The position numbers were made by a program, and so were the translations under genes. Below, in pieces: positions 1-9,047 of a DNA stretch of 35,461 bases. Each line of letters starts with the position of its first letter. Position 1 is the stretch's first letter. Location of the stretch: the NCBI GenBank assembly GCA_012840395.1, contig DULL01000107.1, positions 1 to 35,461 of the forward strand. The letters run 5' to 3'. This stretch comes from Clostridiaceae bacterium (GTDB lineage Bacteria > Bacillota > Clostridia > Acetivibrionales > DULL01). Below the pieces are notes generated by a model. It had not been told where the DNA came from. It saw only the letters and a list, made by a program, of their open reading frames with translations, and did no database searches.

Positions 1-28
1 CGGTTATTGTAATATTAAACTGAGCCAT
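1..28 (-). CDS. IS256-family transposase, N-terminus only
   Basis: An ATG at 26-28 on the minus strand is preceded by a strong GAGGAGG ribosome binding site with normal spacing. It opens a frame reading MAQFNITIT before the window ends. This fits the N-terminus of mutator-type transposases, which typically begin M-(A/T)-Q-(F/V)-x-(F/I)-T-(L/I). Nine residues alone would not identify it; the identification rests mainly on the IS256-like terminus just upstream. Whether the gene is intact is unknown. Confidence 0.6.
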
Positions 29-95
29 GGTTCATCCTCCTCGGTTTGGTATTTGATGGTACTTATATTCTAACCGAGGTATGAGCTTTGGCTCA
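21..95 (-). promoter_or_regulatory. Hairpin covering the transposase ribosome binding site and start codon
   Basis: Positions 72-95 and 21-46 form an imperfect inverted repeat. The strongest parts are AACCGAGG pairing with CCTCGGTT and TGGCTCA pairing with TGAGCCA. On the minus-strand transcript the 3' arm contains the GAGGAGG site and the ATG of the transposase, so folding would hide both. Such structures are known in several insertion sequences (for example IS10 and IS50), where they limit transposase translation from transcripts that enter from outside the element. Confidence 0.5.
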
Positions 96-210
96 ACTTC
101 TTTTTACACCATTATATAGACTTAATCAAAAATGTTATTATAACATATTACTTTTTAAATTAAAATTAATATTAAAGTATATGCAAATTAATTATACAAT
201 ACTTATCAGT

Positions 211-265
211 AAAATAAAAACAACTCAAAAAAGGAACCCCCTATATATGAATTCAGAAGTTCCTT
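211..265 (-). terminator. Rho-independent terminator
   Basis: On the minus strand AAGGAAC (265-259) pairs with GTTCCTT (237-231) and is followed by a T-rich run at 211-232. It would end transcripts coming from the decayed surface-protein locus. Its loop and stem resemble the terminator at 4645-4697: both begin AA(A/G)GAACTTC and continue TGAATT(C/T)ATAT. Confidence 0.6.
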
Positions 266-280
266 GTAAATTTTAATCTC

Positions 281-426
281 TTACTTCAAAATAATCTGCA
301 CAGGAATTGCCAGCATCTTTGCTGCTCCGGTACGGCTGCATTGTCCAATGATGCAAATACTATATCTTTTCCCGACAGACTGACGTAATTTTCTGCACAC
401 TGTACCTTCTTCACTGTTTTCTTTGT
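281..426 (-). pseudogene. Possible vestige of coding sequence downstream of the decayed surface-protein gene
   Basis: Minus-strand translation gives protein-like text in two frames. One frame reads TVKKVQCAENYVSLSGKD and continues IVFASLDNA. The other ends with GAAKMLAIPVQIILK and a TAA at 281-283, and that frame matches the gene ending at 488. There is no start codon with a ribosome binding site. It may be the lost C-terminus of the surface protein, now cut off by the hairpin repeat at 431-486 and a frameshift. This is inference from how the text reads; no homology was tested. Confidence 0.2.
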
Positions 427-430
427 GAGG

Positions 431-486
431 GGGCGGTTCTCTTGCTTCTAAGACCGTTGGAAGCAGGAGAACCGTCCCTCTGCTTC
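431..486. repeat. Dispersed clostridial hairpin repeat, double copy
   Basis: Positions 460-486 form a 27-base unit with stem GAAGCA/TGCTTC and the core AGAACCGTCCCT. It matches the unit at 18069-18095 at 24 of 27 bases. Positions 431-448 carry a degenerate inverted copy, so the whole block also folds as one long hairpin (GGCGGTTCTCTTGCTTC against the complement of GAAGCAGGAGAACCGTCC). It begins two bases after the stop codon at 488-490. There is no T-run, so a simple terminator is not obvious. Confidence 0.65.
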
Positions 487-487
487 C

Positions 488-3400
488 TCAGTTTGTGCTG
501 GCATGAGCATAGACTGTAACACCCATGTTTTCTCCTACCAGATCAGGCATTCCGCTTGTAAGCCAAGCTTCAACCTTTGTACCTGCAATTTGGTATGATA
601 CTGTGGCTTCCTGACTCAAAGCTGACATCATTATCACTGTTACTTTTGCATTAACATCTGTTCCCTCTGTAAACTGAACAACAAGGTACTTGCCGGCTAT
701 GTCATCGGCTTTGGTTCCGCTTATGGTTATTGTACGGATGTATCCTGCACCTCCGGTACTTTCAGCACTTATTTCAAGAATGTATTCTTTCTCTCTCTGT
801 TTTACCGTGACTATAAATTCTTTTGTATCGCTTGCAGAACCTTTCGTAATGGTTGCTGTTAAAGTAACAACTTCATCTCCTTCAGCATGTCTTGTTACCC
901 TTCCATCAGAAGCGATAACTTCTTCATTACTGGAAGTCCAGTTAATAATACAGCCTTCCCCATTGGGTATGCTGGTTATAAGGTTAAGGTCTTCAGTTAC
1001 ATTGTCAAGATCTGTATTGTTTCCTTTGATGAGTTCTTCTGTCAATCCTTCCTTATCTGCCTTCACTGCTTCAGAATCAGATACTGGTTCGCCTGTTCTG
1101 TAATTTATCTTAATATTTAATTCTCCAGTTTTTCCTGTCAGGTCTATTATCTCTTTTTCTGCATTATAATTATTCCAGGGAAGTCCATTTATTGTAACAT
1201 TTTTAATTGTGTAGCCTACTGGAACTCTAACCTTTAAATAAATGTTGCTTATTGGATCTCTGTCAGGAATAGTCACCGATGCATCAATGTAATTTTCATT
1301 TAAATGTGAAGTTAAAGTATATGATACGGGCCCAAAGAATGTGGGCATATTTTGAATTTCTATTTCCTTGCCATCCTCAAGCCATCCTCGTGGTGTTGCA
1401 TAGGCAAGGTATAGATTTTCCGGAATCCCGTTTTCGTCCACAGATTCTCTTATAAGCATCAACCTTAAAATTTGCAGGAAAAGCGCATTGTTGGCTGAAC
1501 AGGGCGGTAAATAGAATGTTCTGTAGTATTCACCAGGATATACTCCAATTGTATCTCCTTCTCCGCTAATAAATGTACCTCTTGTCATTCCATGGGCTAG
1601 TTTTCCGTATAAAGCTAGTACAAGTCTGTCTGCGTCATCTCTTTCTGCCATGAGTTGCGTATGAGACAATCCATAAACATTATCAACTCCCGGAGTTTTA
1701 TATCCTGGCAGTCCTCCGCTTTTATAAGATCCAATTTCAACAGGATAGTAATTAAATCTGACAAGTCCCAGCAGCCATGATCCGTAATCTTTCATATATT
1801 TGTGTATACCATCCATAAATTGTGAATCATAATCTATAATGCCTGAAACAAATCCATAAGGCGTCACCAGATTCCAATAGGATCCGATCCTCGTTTCTGT
1901 AATCGGATCATAGGGCTGCGCATTAGTATTAAGGAGCCGTGTAGGAACAAATATTGCCCCGTCTTCCAGTTCAGCTTTGGATTGGTCTACAGCATTAAGC
2001 AAGGCAGTTTTTAATATATTTGCTTCTGCTGAATAAGTCTCATATAAATCGTTATCTCCAAGAATTCTAAAAATCTCGGATAAATCTCGCATACCTCTCC
2101 AGGCAACAGCTTGATGATGGAAATTATAGTCATAATCAGGAATATCTCCCGAATATCTCTGTTTTTCAAGTAAATTATATGGATCTGCGGTAATTTGTTC
2201 TTTCATATCCTGCATATATGAAACCAATGTATTCTTGTTAGCATTTATTAATGAAGCATCCTTGGTAAGGAAATAATACTGGGCTGCATGGGAAAGCTTT
2301 TCACCCCACTCCCAGTTTTCATAGGTTGCAGGTCCTGGTCCTTTTGACATTCCAATCAGACTGTTTTGTATGGATTTTTGCTCATCAGTAAAGCCGTACC
2401 ATCCCAATACTTTTGCAGTATCGTTCCCTTCAGGCTGGTAAAAATCTTCATAAGCATTTCCAACGCTATATCTCCAACCCAAATAAAGGTTTTGTATCAG
2501 GAGATTTTTCATTGCATTCATTACTATTTCTTCAGGCACTGAAACAACCGTGCCATTATTCAGCTTTGTATCCCAATACTGTTTTAATTCTGCCTTTTCT
2601 GTTTCATATCTTTCCGCATTAAGGATAAAATCCCCACAAGTACCAGGATCATTAAGCCTTGCAACAAAGATTGTTTTATCCGTTCCATCTGATAAATCCA
2701 CGGTATATGTTAATTCTGTTCCATTATAATTAGCCCCTTCTCCAAAGACCAGGTATGTGTTTCCATCCTAGATAAGTTTATTGCCCTGAATAGATAATCC
2801 TGTATCACTTAAATCAAACTTAACATTGACATTTTCAATTTCTGTATTGTTTTTATTAATTATTATTTTCACAAAGCTTACAAGAGAATTTGTTTCTGGA
2901 ATATAATCTGCAAAAGATTCCTGCATATATTTAACACCACGGGAGTCTTCATATACAGTCTTAAGTATAGGGTAATATCCCCCGTCCAGTACAGGCTCAT
3001 TAAGTCTGGCCAATGCCCTGCCGAACCTTTCATTTCCCTGAACACCCACATAAACTGTCATCTTTCGACTGTTATATCTGTTGGAAATAATCTGGCTTCC
3101 ATCAGCGACATGCAGGGCAACAGGCCCTCCTCCGCTTGCTGACATTGGTCTTCCAAATGGTATATAATATACACCGGAATCTGTAAGAAATGTTCCAGTT
3201 AACATAAGTGGTTTCAAATAGTCTTTTATATTTTCATAGGTAGGCCCTTCAGGGCTGGTAATTAATTCTTCTCCCCATACATCAATCTTTTGACTTAAGG
3301 CATAGTTTACACTTTCCTCATAGCCTGGCTCCAATTCAAGATTTTCTTCAAAAGGATCCGAAAGGGGTCCTAACCATTGAGTAAATATAATTTCAAAAGC

Positions 3401-4267
3401 CATGTCTTTTTCGCTGATACCATTTTCTGTATAACCCAGTATTTCTTCTGTTGGCTCGGTTGCCGCAACAGAACCAGAGGTAGTTCCTGGTGCACCTGTG
3501 CCAACCTTAATGTAATAAGTTAAATCTTTTTCAAGATATATCTGCTTGTTGAAAATAACCTTTCTTTTTCCAGCATCTCCGGCTGGAATACTTCCGGTAG
3601 CAATAACTTTTCCATTAACACTCTGGGAAATTATGTCGACAGAAAGGGTGTCATCATTGCCCTCATAAAGCCATAACGATACTTCTTTTATTAAATTATC
3701 CAAGGCTTTGAAGGATGATATGGCATAGTAATTACTGTATACATAATTAAAAGGTTCATTTATGGCAGCGTAGGAAAGTGCAGAATCAAATAGTTTATAT
3801 TTCAGCTCCAATGCCATATCATAATTAGAGGTTCCTTGTTCATAATAACCTACATCTTCATTATTGGGACTTTGTCTTTGAACCTGAACCCAGGTGCTTG
3901 CAGGCGATTTTACTTTTAAGAAGTAAGTTTCTCCGACTACAACATTGACAGGCTGATCAAAACGTCCGGTTACTTTCCCGGCTTTGCCGCCTTGTATTAA
4001 CACTTCTCCAATTACAGTTCCATTAATACTGCCGGACAATATCTGCAAGATTATTGTTTCTTCGGTATCAGACATTAACCAAATTGAAGCTTCTGTTATT
4101 TCTTTGCCTATAGCTTTAAAGGATTGACCAGCAAACGAACTCGCGTTTGTTAAAGTATGATAAATATATCCCGTACCGGGTTTGCTGTATACTATCTTGG
4201 CAAAATCATCTATTTTAATATTATCAACTGCTGCCCATATGGGACCGGTATTTCTTGCTATAAACAA
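488..4267 (-). pseudogene. Decayed secreted multidomain six-hairpin glycosidase-like protein, interrupted by in-frame TAG
   Basis: Two open stretches (4267-2768 and 2767-488) lie in the same frame, separated only by a TAG at 2768-2770. Sequence on both sides of the stop continues as one protein of about 1,258 residues. Seen in order are a truncated N-terminal module ending IWAAVDNIKIDD, two tandem jelly-roll-like modules of about 130 residues each ending in DMALELKYK and DMAFEIIFTQ, and a beta-sandwich region. A helical region rich in Trp/Tyr resembling an (alpha/alpha)6 barrel follows, then an Ig-like module of the atrophied Big_2 type (GLTEELIKGNNTDLDNVTED, WTSSNEEVIASDGRVTR) and a C-terminal beta domain. 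No signal peptide is present. The only start is a TTG with a GGAGG four bases away, and the frame upstream closes at 4304, so the 5' end is missing. The substrate is unknown; the glycoside hydrolase assignment is by fold impression only. Confidence 0.7.
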
Positions 4268-4723
4268 TATTCCTCCACTTCTTATTGAACTTATAATATC
4301 ATATTACGTTTTATTATCATGTAATTTCTTTATATCATTTTAAGTATTATTTGTCAATTATTTCCATTTTAAATATCTTTATAGTAGTATATTATAAATT
4401 GCAATATTAAATGCAACACCTATAAGTAAAAATCATCTATAATTATAGGTGTAAATATAATATCAACCTTAAGCCCTTCTTGACTATTTATCTGAGCAAA
4501 TGCAGAGGGTAGTTAATTGTTGTATTCACTCATCCTTATTCCTCATGAGAACACTGATTGTACTTGGTAAGGGACCTAATTTAGTTGTCAATTTTTTATT
4601 TCATTTACTGTTGCATGTAATTTTCAATGAACTATAGATAGTATAAATCCAAAATAAAGTCAAAGAACTTCCCAAATATAAATTCAGGAAGTTCTTTGTA
4701 ACAAAATTATTTCTTTTTCAGCC
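4268..4723. other. Gene-free AT-rich stretch upstream of the decayed gene
   Basis: No gene with a ribosome binding site was found. Contents are a perfect 10-bp inverted repeat (ACACCTATAA at 4416-4425, TTATAGGTGT at 4443-4452) of unknown role, and a minus-strand open fragment ending at 4526 whose last residues read KLGPLPSTISVLMRNKDE and could be the tail of a lost gene. The terminator at 4645-4697 closes the region. No signal-peptide-coding sequence for the following decayed gene is visible here, which supports its 5' truncation. Confidence 0.4.
4645..4697 (-). terminator. Terminator of the M20 hydrolase / uptake operon
   Basis: A perfect 11-bp stem (AAAGAACTTCC at 4662-4672, GGAAGTTCTTT at 4687-4697) lies 26 bases past the stop codon of the M20 gene. 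On the minus strand it is followed by GACTTTATTTTGGATTT. The T-run is interrupted, but position and stem fit a terminator. It is related to the hairpin at 231-265. Confidence 0.65.
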
Positions 4724-5995
4724 TTATGCAACACCGCAATGGCGTAACAGGAAGAGTAAAACTGACTTAGTAATGTTCACAAACTGGTCACATTCTATAT
4801 ATTCGTCAGGCTGATGGGCACCACCATACAGTGAAAAATCGCGAATTATTCCAAAGTTAAAGCTGCTTTCGCTTCCGTAAGGCAAAAATACAGAAAGGTC
4901 TGACAGACAGGCACCACAAGCCTTGATTTTATGTCCGCAAACTTCTTCAGCAGCCTTTTTCATTTCTGTTGCAGCCCCATATTTATCATTTGTTTCCTGG
5001 TAAATGAAAAATCTTGTCGTGTGTTTAAAACCATCAGTTTCCATATTACGCTTATCCAGTTCATGACGGATGTCTTCAAGGATTTCATCCAGTTCTGTCA
5101 TTATTTCTTCTTTAGTCTTATCTGTATATATTACAAATCTTAATCTGCCCTTATCAAGATTAGAACCAAAACTTCCTCCTCCAAATTCCATTAAGCGGAA
5201 TGCAGAACGTTCCATATCAGAGCCGGTAAATAGCGGATTTTTGTGCAATTCTTCTCTTCTTCGGGCTGCAAAGGGTTTTAACTTTTCTTTGATCATTACA
5301 AGGGCGTCAATTACCGGTTCAACTGTATCGGTTGTGAAACGGGTTTTAACATTTATTTCAAATCCGCCGCCTCCAAGAGCCGCAATCCACAGCTCATAAT
5401 TTCCCCCATCCAGATTCACATAGGTTTCACAGGGATATTTAAGACATGCACCAAGAGCCCCGTCTCCTCCGCCGTATTCTTCATCAGCATAAGCTGTAAG
5501 AGCGACACTCTTTTTAAGCTTTATACCGCAATCCTGTAAAGTCTTTAATGCAAAGTATGAACTTGCAATGCCAAATTTGTTGTCACCTGAGCCCAAACCA
5601 TAAATCCGCCCGTCTTTTATTACTCCACCGAAAGGATCAACAGTCCAGCTGTTTATATCTCCTACCGGCATAGTATCAGTATGTGCTGCCAGCATAATCA
5701 TGCTGTCCCTGTCTTCGCCATACAGAACACCTGTAACATTTGGCCGGTTTTCCATACCCCGTCCGGGAAGATAGCCAGGGTGTTCTTTTATGCCTGGTAT
5801 GTCATCTACTGAATACATTTCGGTTTCAAGACCAAGATCTTCATAAAGCTTCTTTATATACTTCTGGCATTCTAGCTCCCTTCCATGGGTTATAAAGTTT
5901 TGAGAGTCAAACTGGATTAATTTTGAAAGAAGTCCAAATAACTCATCCTTATGTTCATCTACATAATCAAGCACTTTTTTTTCAAGTTCCTTCAT
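4724..5995 (-). CDS. M20-family metallohydrolase (ArgE/DapE/carboxypeptidase type)
   Basis: This is a cytoplasmic zinc-dependent hydrolase of the family that removes acyl, succinyl, carbamoyl or amino acid groups from amide-linked substrates. The 423-residue protein shows the full M20 signature: AAHTDTMPVGD (His105, Asp107), GLGSGDNK (Asp138), and DEE at 171-173 with the catalytic and ligand glutamates. A late GGAHQPDEY supplies the last histidine, and a dimerisation domain lies between. The ATG at 5993-5995 is chosen over the TTG at 6014-6016 because AAGGGGTG lies just before the ATG. It is the last gene of the minus-strand run from the ABC transporter, so it probably acts on an imported peptide or N-acyl compound. 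The exact substrate cannot be read from sequence; DapE or ArgE roles are possible but less likely in this context. Confidence 0.88.
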   Translation of the reverse strand: MKELEKKVLDYVDEHKDELFGLLSKLIQFDSQNFITHGRELECQKYIKKLYEDLGLETEMYSVDDIPGIKEHPGYLPGRGMENRPNVTGVLYGEDRDSMIMLAAHTDTMPVGDINSWTVDPFGGVIKDGRIYGLGSGDNKFGIASSYFALKTLQDCGIKLKKSVALTAYADEEYGGGDGALGACLKYPCETYVNLDGGNYELWIAALGGGGFEINVKTRFTTDTVEPVIDALVMIKEKLKPFAARRREELHKNPLFTGSDMERSAFRLMEFGGGSFGSNLDKGRLRFVIYTDKTKEEIMTELDEILEDIRHELDKRNMETDGFKHTTRFFIYQETNDKYGAATEMKKAAEEVCGHKIKACGACLSDLSVFLPYGSESSFNFGIIRDFSLYGGAHQPDEYIECDQFVNITKSVLLFLLRHCGVA

Positions 5996-6171
5996 TTGTG
6001 CACCCCTTGTTCTCAATATAATAATTGTTTATCAAGTATAAATAATGCTGAGTAAATTAATCCATTAACTTATTTAATCTTTGTGTCAATTTATAGGATA
6101 ATATGCAAAAACCTATAATAAGCTTATTTATATTTTTTCATATAATACTAAGTTTTGCAAGCAAACATTGT

Positions 6172-6855
6172 CTAATCTTCAATTATTATTGCACGAGCAG
6201 GGGCACAACTTGTCCTTGTTACCTTAAGCGGCAGAACAGTCAGCTTGCAGCGCTTTGTTCCCACTTTTTCAAGGTTTACAAAAGGTCCAGCCATTAAAAT
6301 ATTTGCCGCATAGAATGCAGGGAAGAATCCTTCAGGTTTTTCCAAGTTTTCCCATCTGGCAGTGTCGCCGCCAAGAATAAATGGTTTTTTAGCAATAAGC
6401 CATTCCATTGCTTCTTTTGTCATATAAGGGCTACCATTTAAGTAATCCTCATCCATCCAGTAACGTCCCCAGCCAGTTCCAATTAAAATAGCATCTCCTT
6501 CTCTTATGTCCTTAGCATTGGGACATGCTTCAAGATCAGCAACAGTAATTGGCCTTCTGCCTTTTGACATATCTTTATCCCACATTCCCAGATTAAGTAC
6601 TACACATGGCACATTAACTAATTTTTCTACTGGCACATCAATTAAGAGATAAGATTTGTCGTTTCCATAAAAGTGGGCAGGTGTCTCAAGATATGTGCCT
6701 GTCTGTGAATGAAGCCCTTCAAAAATCTCGCAGTAAACATCTCCCTTTACCCATGGAACTGGAGGCAATGGCTTGATTTTTATCTTTGGAAAAGGCTCTT
6801 CATAATTCCACATACCCTCTTCAATAATTCCTGTAATATCAATTATTTTGCTCAT
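6172..6855 (-). CDS. Cyclase-family hydrolase (kynurenine formamidase/isatin hydrolase-like), altered metal motif
   Basis: This is a 227-residue protein of the cyclase family (PF04199 type), whose characterised members hydrolyse aryl formamides or cyclic amides with a divalent metal. The family motif HxGTHxDxPxH appears here as QTGTYLETPAH (Gln51 to His61). Two usual histidines are Gln51 and Tyr55, the usual aspartate is Glu57, and only His61 is kept. His49 lies two residues before the motif. The rest of the fold is present, including GDAILIGTGWGRYW and the C-terminal ARAIIIED. The ATG is preceded by AAGGGGGT. The gene lies 186 bases after the last ABC gene and 176 bases before the M20 gene on the same strand, which suggests joint action on an amide or lactam substrate. 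The substitutions may mean a different metal site or a distinct subfamily rather than loss of activity. Confidence 0.82.
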   Translation of the reverse strand: MSKIIDITGIIEEGMWNYEEPFPKIKIKPLPPVPWVKGDVYCEIFEGLHSQTGTYLETPAHFYGNDKSYLLIDVPVEKLVNVPCVVLNLGMWDKDMSKGRRPITVADLEACPNAKDIREGDAILIGTGWGRYWMDEDYLNGSPYMTKEAMEWLIAKKPFILGGDTARWENLEKPEGFFPAFYAANILMAGPFVNLEKVGTKRCKLTVLPLKVTRTSCAPARAIIIED

Positions 6856-7041
6856 AAAATAACCCCCTTGGTTTTTTTGAATTCTAATTATTTATTAATA
6901 AATCTATTATATAAAGTTATTTTAATGGCTATTTATAACAAAGCGGCAAGATTTCCTCCTCTATTAAAGATAGCAGATACAGATTTGGTATCCTTTCAGT
7001 GAGTAATCTTATGCCTAGTTATAATAACCTTATTTACAGTT

Positions 7042-8037
7042 TCATCTATTTGCAGCTTCACATTTATTGCTTTTTAATTTGGCTTTATGGCATGCAACAA
7101 AATGTCCTTCTTCAACTTCTATCAATCCTGGTTCATCATGAGCACAATTATCTCCACATTCATAGCATCGTGTATTGAAACGGCATCCTTCAGGAGGATT
7201 AAGAGGATTAGGAATATCGCCCTCTAAAATAATCCTGCACCTTTTCTGTTCCGGATCCGGTATGGGTATGGCAGAAATAAGTGCTCTTGTATAGGGATGT
7301 ACAGGGTTACTAAATATCTGCTCCTTGCTTGCCAATTCAACTATCTTACCCAGGTACATAACCGCTATTCGGTCACATACATGTTTAATAACCGAAAGAT
7401 TATGGGAAATAAACAGATAAGTAAGCTGGAACTCTTTTTTCAAGCTTTGAAGCAAATTAAGAACCTGTGCCTGTACAGAAACATCCAGAGCTGATACTGC
7501 TTCATCACATACTATAAATTCAGGATTCAGAACGAGTGCACGGGCGATTCCAATACGCTGCTGCTGACCTCCGGAAAACTCGTGGGGATATCGTTCCCCA
7601 ACATCAGGATCAAGACCTACAGTTGATAACACATAATCTACCATTTCTCGCCGTGCCTTTTTATCACGTATATTATGGAATCTTAGTGGTTCTTCAATTA
7701 TACTTCTTACTTTTAGCTTAGGATTTAACGATGCATATGGATCCTGGAAAATAATCTGCATATGTTTGCGAAGACGGATCATTTCATTTTTGTCCAAAGT
7801 ATATATATCCTTACCTTTAAAATAAATATTACCATCTGTTTTTTCAATAAGTTTAAGAATAACTCTTCCTATAGTAGATTTTCCGCAGCCAGATTCGCCT
7901 ACAAGGCCAAGGGTTTCTCCTTTATTAATTGAAAATGATACTCCATCCACAGCCTTTACATATAGTGTCTTGAATCCTTGTTTTGTAGGAAAGTATTTTT
8001 TTACATTTTCAACTCTGATTAACTCTTCACTTTTCAT
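7042..8037 (-). CDS. Oligopeptide/dipeptide-type ABC transporter ATP-binding protein (OppF-like)
   Basis: This ATPase subunit of a peptide-class importer is 331 residues long. Visible are Walker A GESGCGKS, the signature [15 protein letters not shown], Walker [13 protein letters not shown], and the C-terminal oligopeptide-transporter extension with a cysteine set ([14 protein letters not shown]) typical of OppD/OppF/DppF and able to bind an Fe-S cluster or metal. The ATG at 8035-8037 is chosen over the one at 8050 because GGAGGTGA lies five bases before it. It overlaps the end of the preceding ATPase gene by 11 bases, indicating translational coupling. The pair works with the two permeases and the lipoprotein upstream. 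Confidence 0.92.
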   Translation of the reverse strand: MKSEELIRVENVKKYFPTKQGFKTLYVKAVDGVSFSINKGETLGLVGESGCGKSTIGRVILKLIEKTDGNIYFKGKDIYTLDKNEMIRLRKHMQIIFQDPYASLNPKLKVRSIIEEPLRFHNIRDKKARREMVDYVLSTVGLDPDVGERYPHEFSGGQQQRIGIARALVLNPEFIVCDEAVSALDVSVQAQVLNLLQSLKKEFQLTYLFISHNLSVIKHVCDRIAVMYLGKIVELASKEQIFSNPVHPYTRALISAIPIPDPEQKRCRIILEGDIPNPLNPPEGCRFNTRCYECGDNCAHDEPGLIEVEEGHFVACHKAKLKSNKCEAANR

Positions 8038-9013
8038 TGACGTCACCTCCATATAGGTAACAACGAACTTTATGCATATCTGATATACTTACTTCTGGAG
8101 GCATATCCATTTTGCAGATATCCCTGCAATTATCACACCTGTCTGCAAACCTGCAGCCCTTTGGCAGGTTTATAAGTTTAGGTACAGTGCCTTTTATGTT
8201 ATATAATTCTTCTTTAGACTCGTTAAGCTTTGGAATGGATTCCATAAGTCCAATAGTATACGGATGCTTAGGATTCTTAAATATTTCTTTAACAGGCCCT
8301 TCCTCAACTACCGAACCACAGTACATTACAGCAGCTTTGTCACACATCTCGGCTACAACTCCCAAATCATGGGTAATCATAATAATTGCTGTACCCAGTT
8401 CATCACGCATTTTTTTCATTAAATCAAGTATTTGTGCTTGAATTGTAACGTCCAGTGCAGTTGTAGGTTCATCTGCTATTAGTACTTTAGGTCTGCAGGA
8501 AAGTGCCATTGCAATCATTACCCGTTGCCTCATACCCCCTGACATGGAATTTGGATAATCACTAAAACGTTTTTCAGGCAATGGTATACCAACCTGTTCA
8601 AGCATTTTTATTGCTTCCAGGCGGGCTTCTCTTTTGTTAAGGCCACGGTGCAGCATTAAAGGCTCCATAATCTGTTCACCCACAGTAAAAAGAGGGTTCA
8701 ATGAAGTCAATGCCTCTTGAAATATCAAAGATATTTTATTGCCCCTGATAAGCTCCATTTCTTTTTCAGTAAGCTCCAGCAGATTTTTACCCTCAAAAAG
8801 TATTTTTCCTCCGATTATTTTCCCTGGTGGAGATGCTATAAGGCGTAAAATAGATAGAGCAGTAACACTTTTTCCACATCCTGATTCGCCTACTACACCT
8901 AGTATCTCTCCTCTATTCAGACTATAGCTGACCTTGTCAACCGCTTTTGCAACACCTTTGCTCGAATAAAAATAGGTTTGCAGGTCAATAACTTCAAGTA
9001 CTTTTTCTGACAT
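8027..9013 (-). CDS. Oligopeptide/dipeptide-type ABC transporter ATP-binding protein (OppD-like)
   Basis: This is the second ATPase of the importer, 328 residues. It has Walker A GESGCGKS at residues 42-49, the signature [15 protein letters not shown], Walker [13 protein letters not shown], and the C-terminal [14 protein letters not shown] cysteine cluster typical of OppD/DppD. AGGTGG precedes the ATG. It follows the OppC-type permease gene by 34 bases and overlaps the OppF-like gene by 11. Substrate class (di- or oligopeptide, nickel, or another solute) is not determined by the ATPase sequence. Confidence 0.92.
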   Translation of the reverse strand: MSEKVLEVIDLQTYFYSSKGVAKAVDKVSYSLNRGEILGVVGESGCGKSVTALSILRLIASPPGKIIGGKILFEGKNLLELTEKEMELIRGNKISLIFQEALTSLNPLFTVGEQIMEPLMLHRGLNKREARLEAIKMLEQVGIPLPEKRFSDYPNSMSGGMRQRVMIAMALSCRPKVLIADEPTTALDVTIQAQILDLMKKMRDELGTAIIMITHDLGVVAEMCDKAAVMYCGSVVEEGPVKEIFKNPKHPYTIGLMESIPKLNESKEELYNIKGTVPKLINLPKGCRFADRCDNCRDICKMDMPPEVSISDMHKVRCYLYGGDVNEK

Positions 9014-9047
9014 ATTTCCACCTCTCTTTATGATTGTAGGGTTGCTC

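Larger units (their letters stand above)
1..127 (-). mobile_element. IS256-family (mutator) insertion sequence, partial, outer end at 127
   Basis: Read on the minus strand, positions 127 to 102 resemble the terminal inverted repeat of IS256 as I remember it. The inner half here is TATAATGGTGTAAAA against TATAATTGTGTAAAA in IS256, and the outer part begins GATTAAGTC against GATAAAGTC, about 22 of 26 matches. The terminus lies about 75 bases before a transposase start codon, which is normal for this family. Only this end is in the window; the rest lies beyond position 1, so the other terminus and any target duplication cannot be seen. The IS256 comparison is from memory, not a database search. 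Confidence 0.72.

Noticed and set aside
88-276. 62-residue open frame on the plus strand
   Set aside because: No ribosome binding site; it crosses the IS256 terminus and a terminator, and its text is low-complexity AT translation.
2768-2770. TAG as a pyrrolysine codon
   Set aside because: Pyrrolysine is known in MttB-type methylamine methyltransferases, not in surface glycosidases. TAG is used as a normal stop by several genes here, and the gene is also truncated at the 5' end.
4416-4452. 10-bp inverted repeat as a terminator
   Set aside because: It has a 17-base loop, no T-run on either strand and no gene ending next to it.
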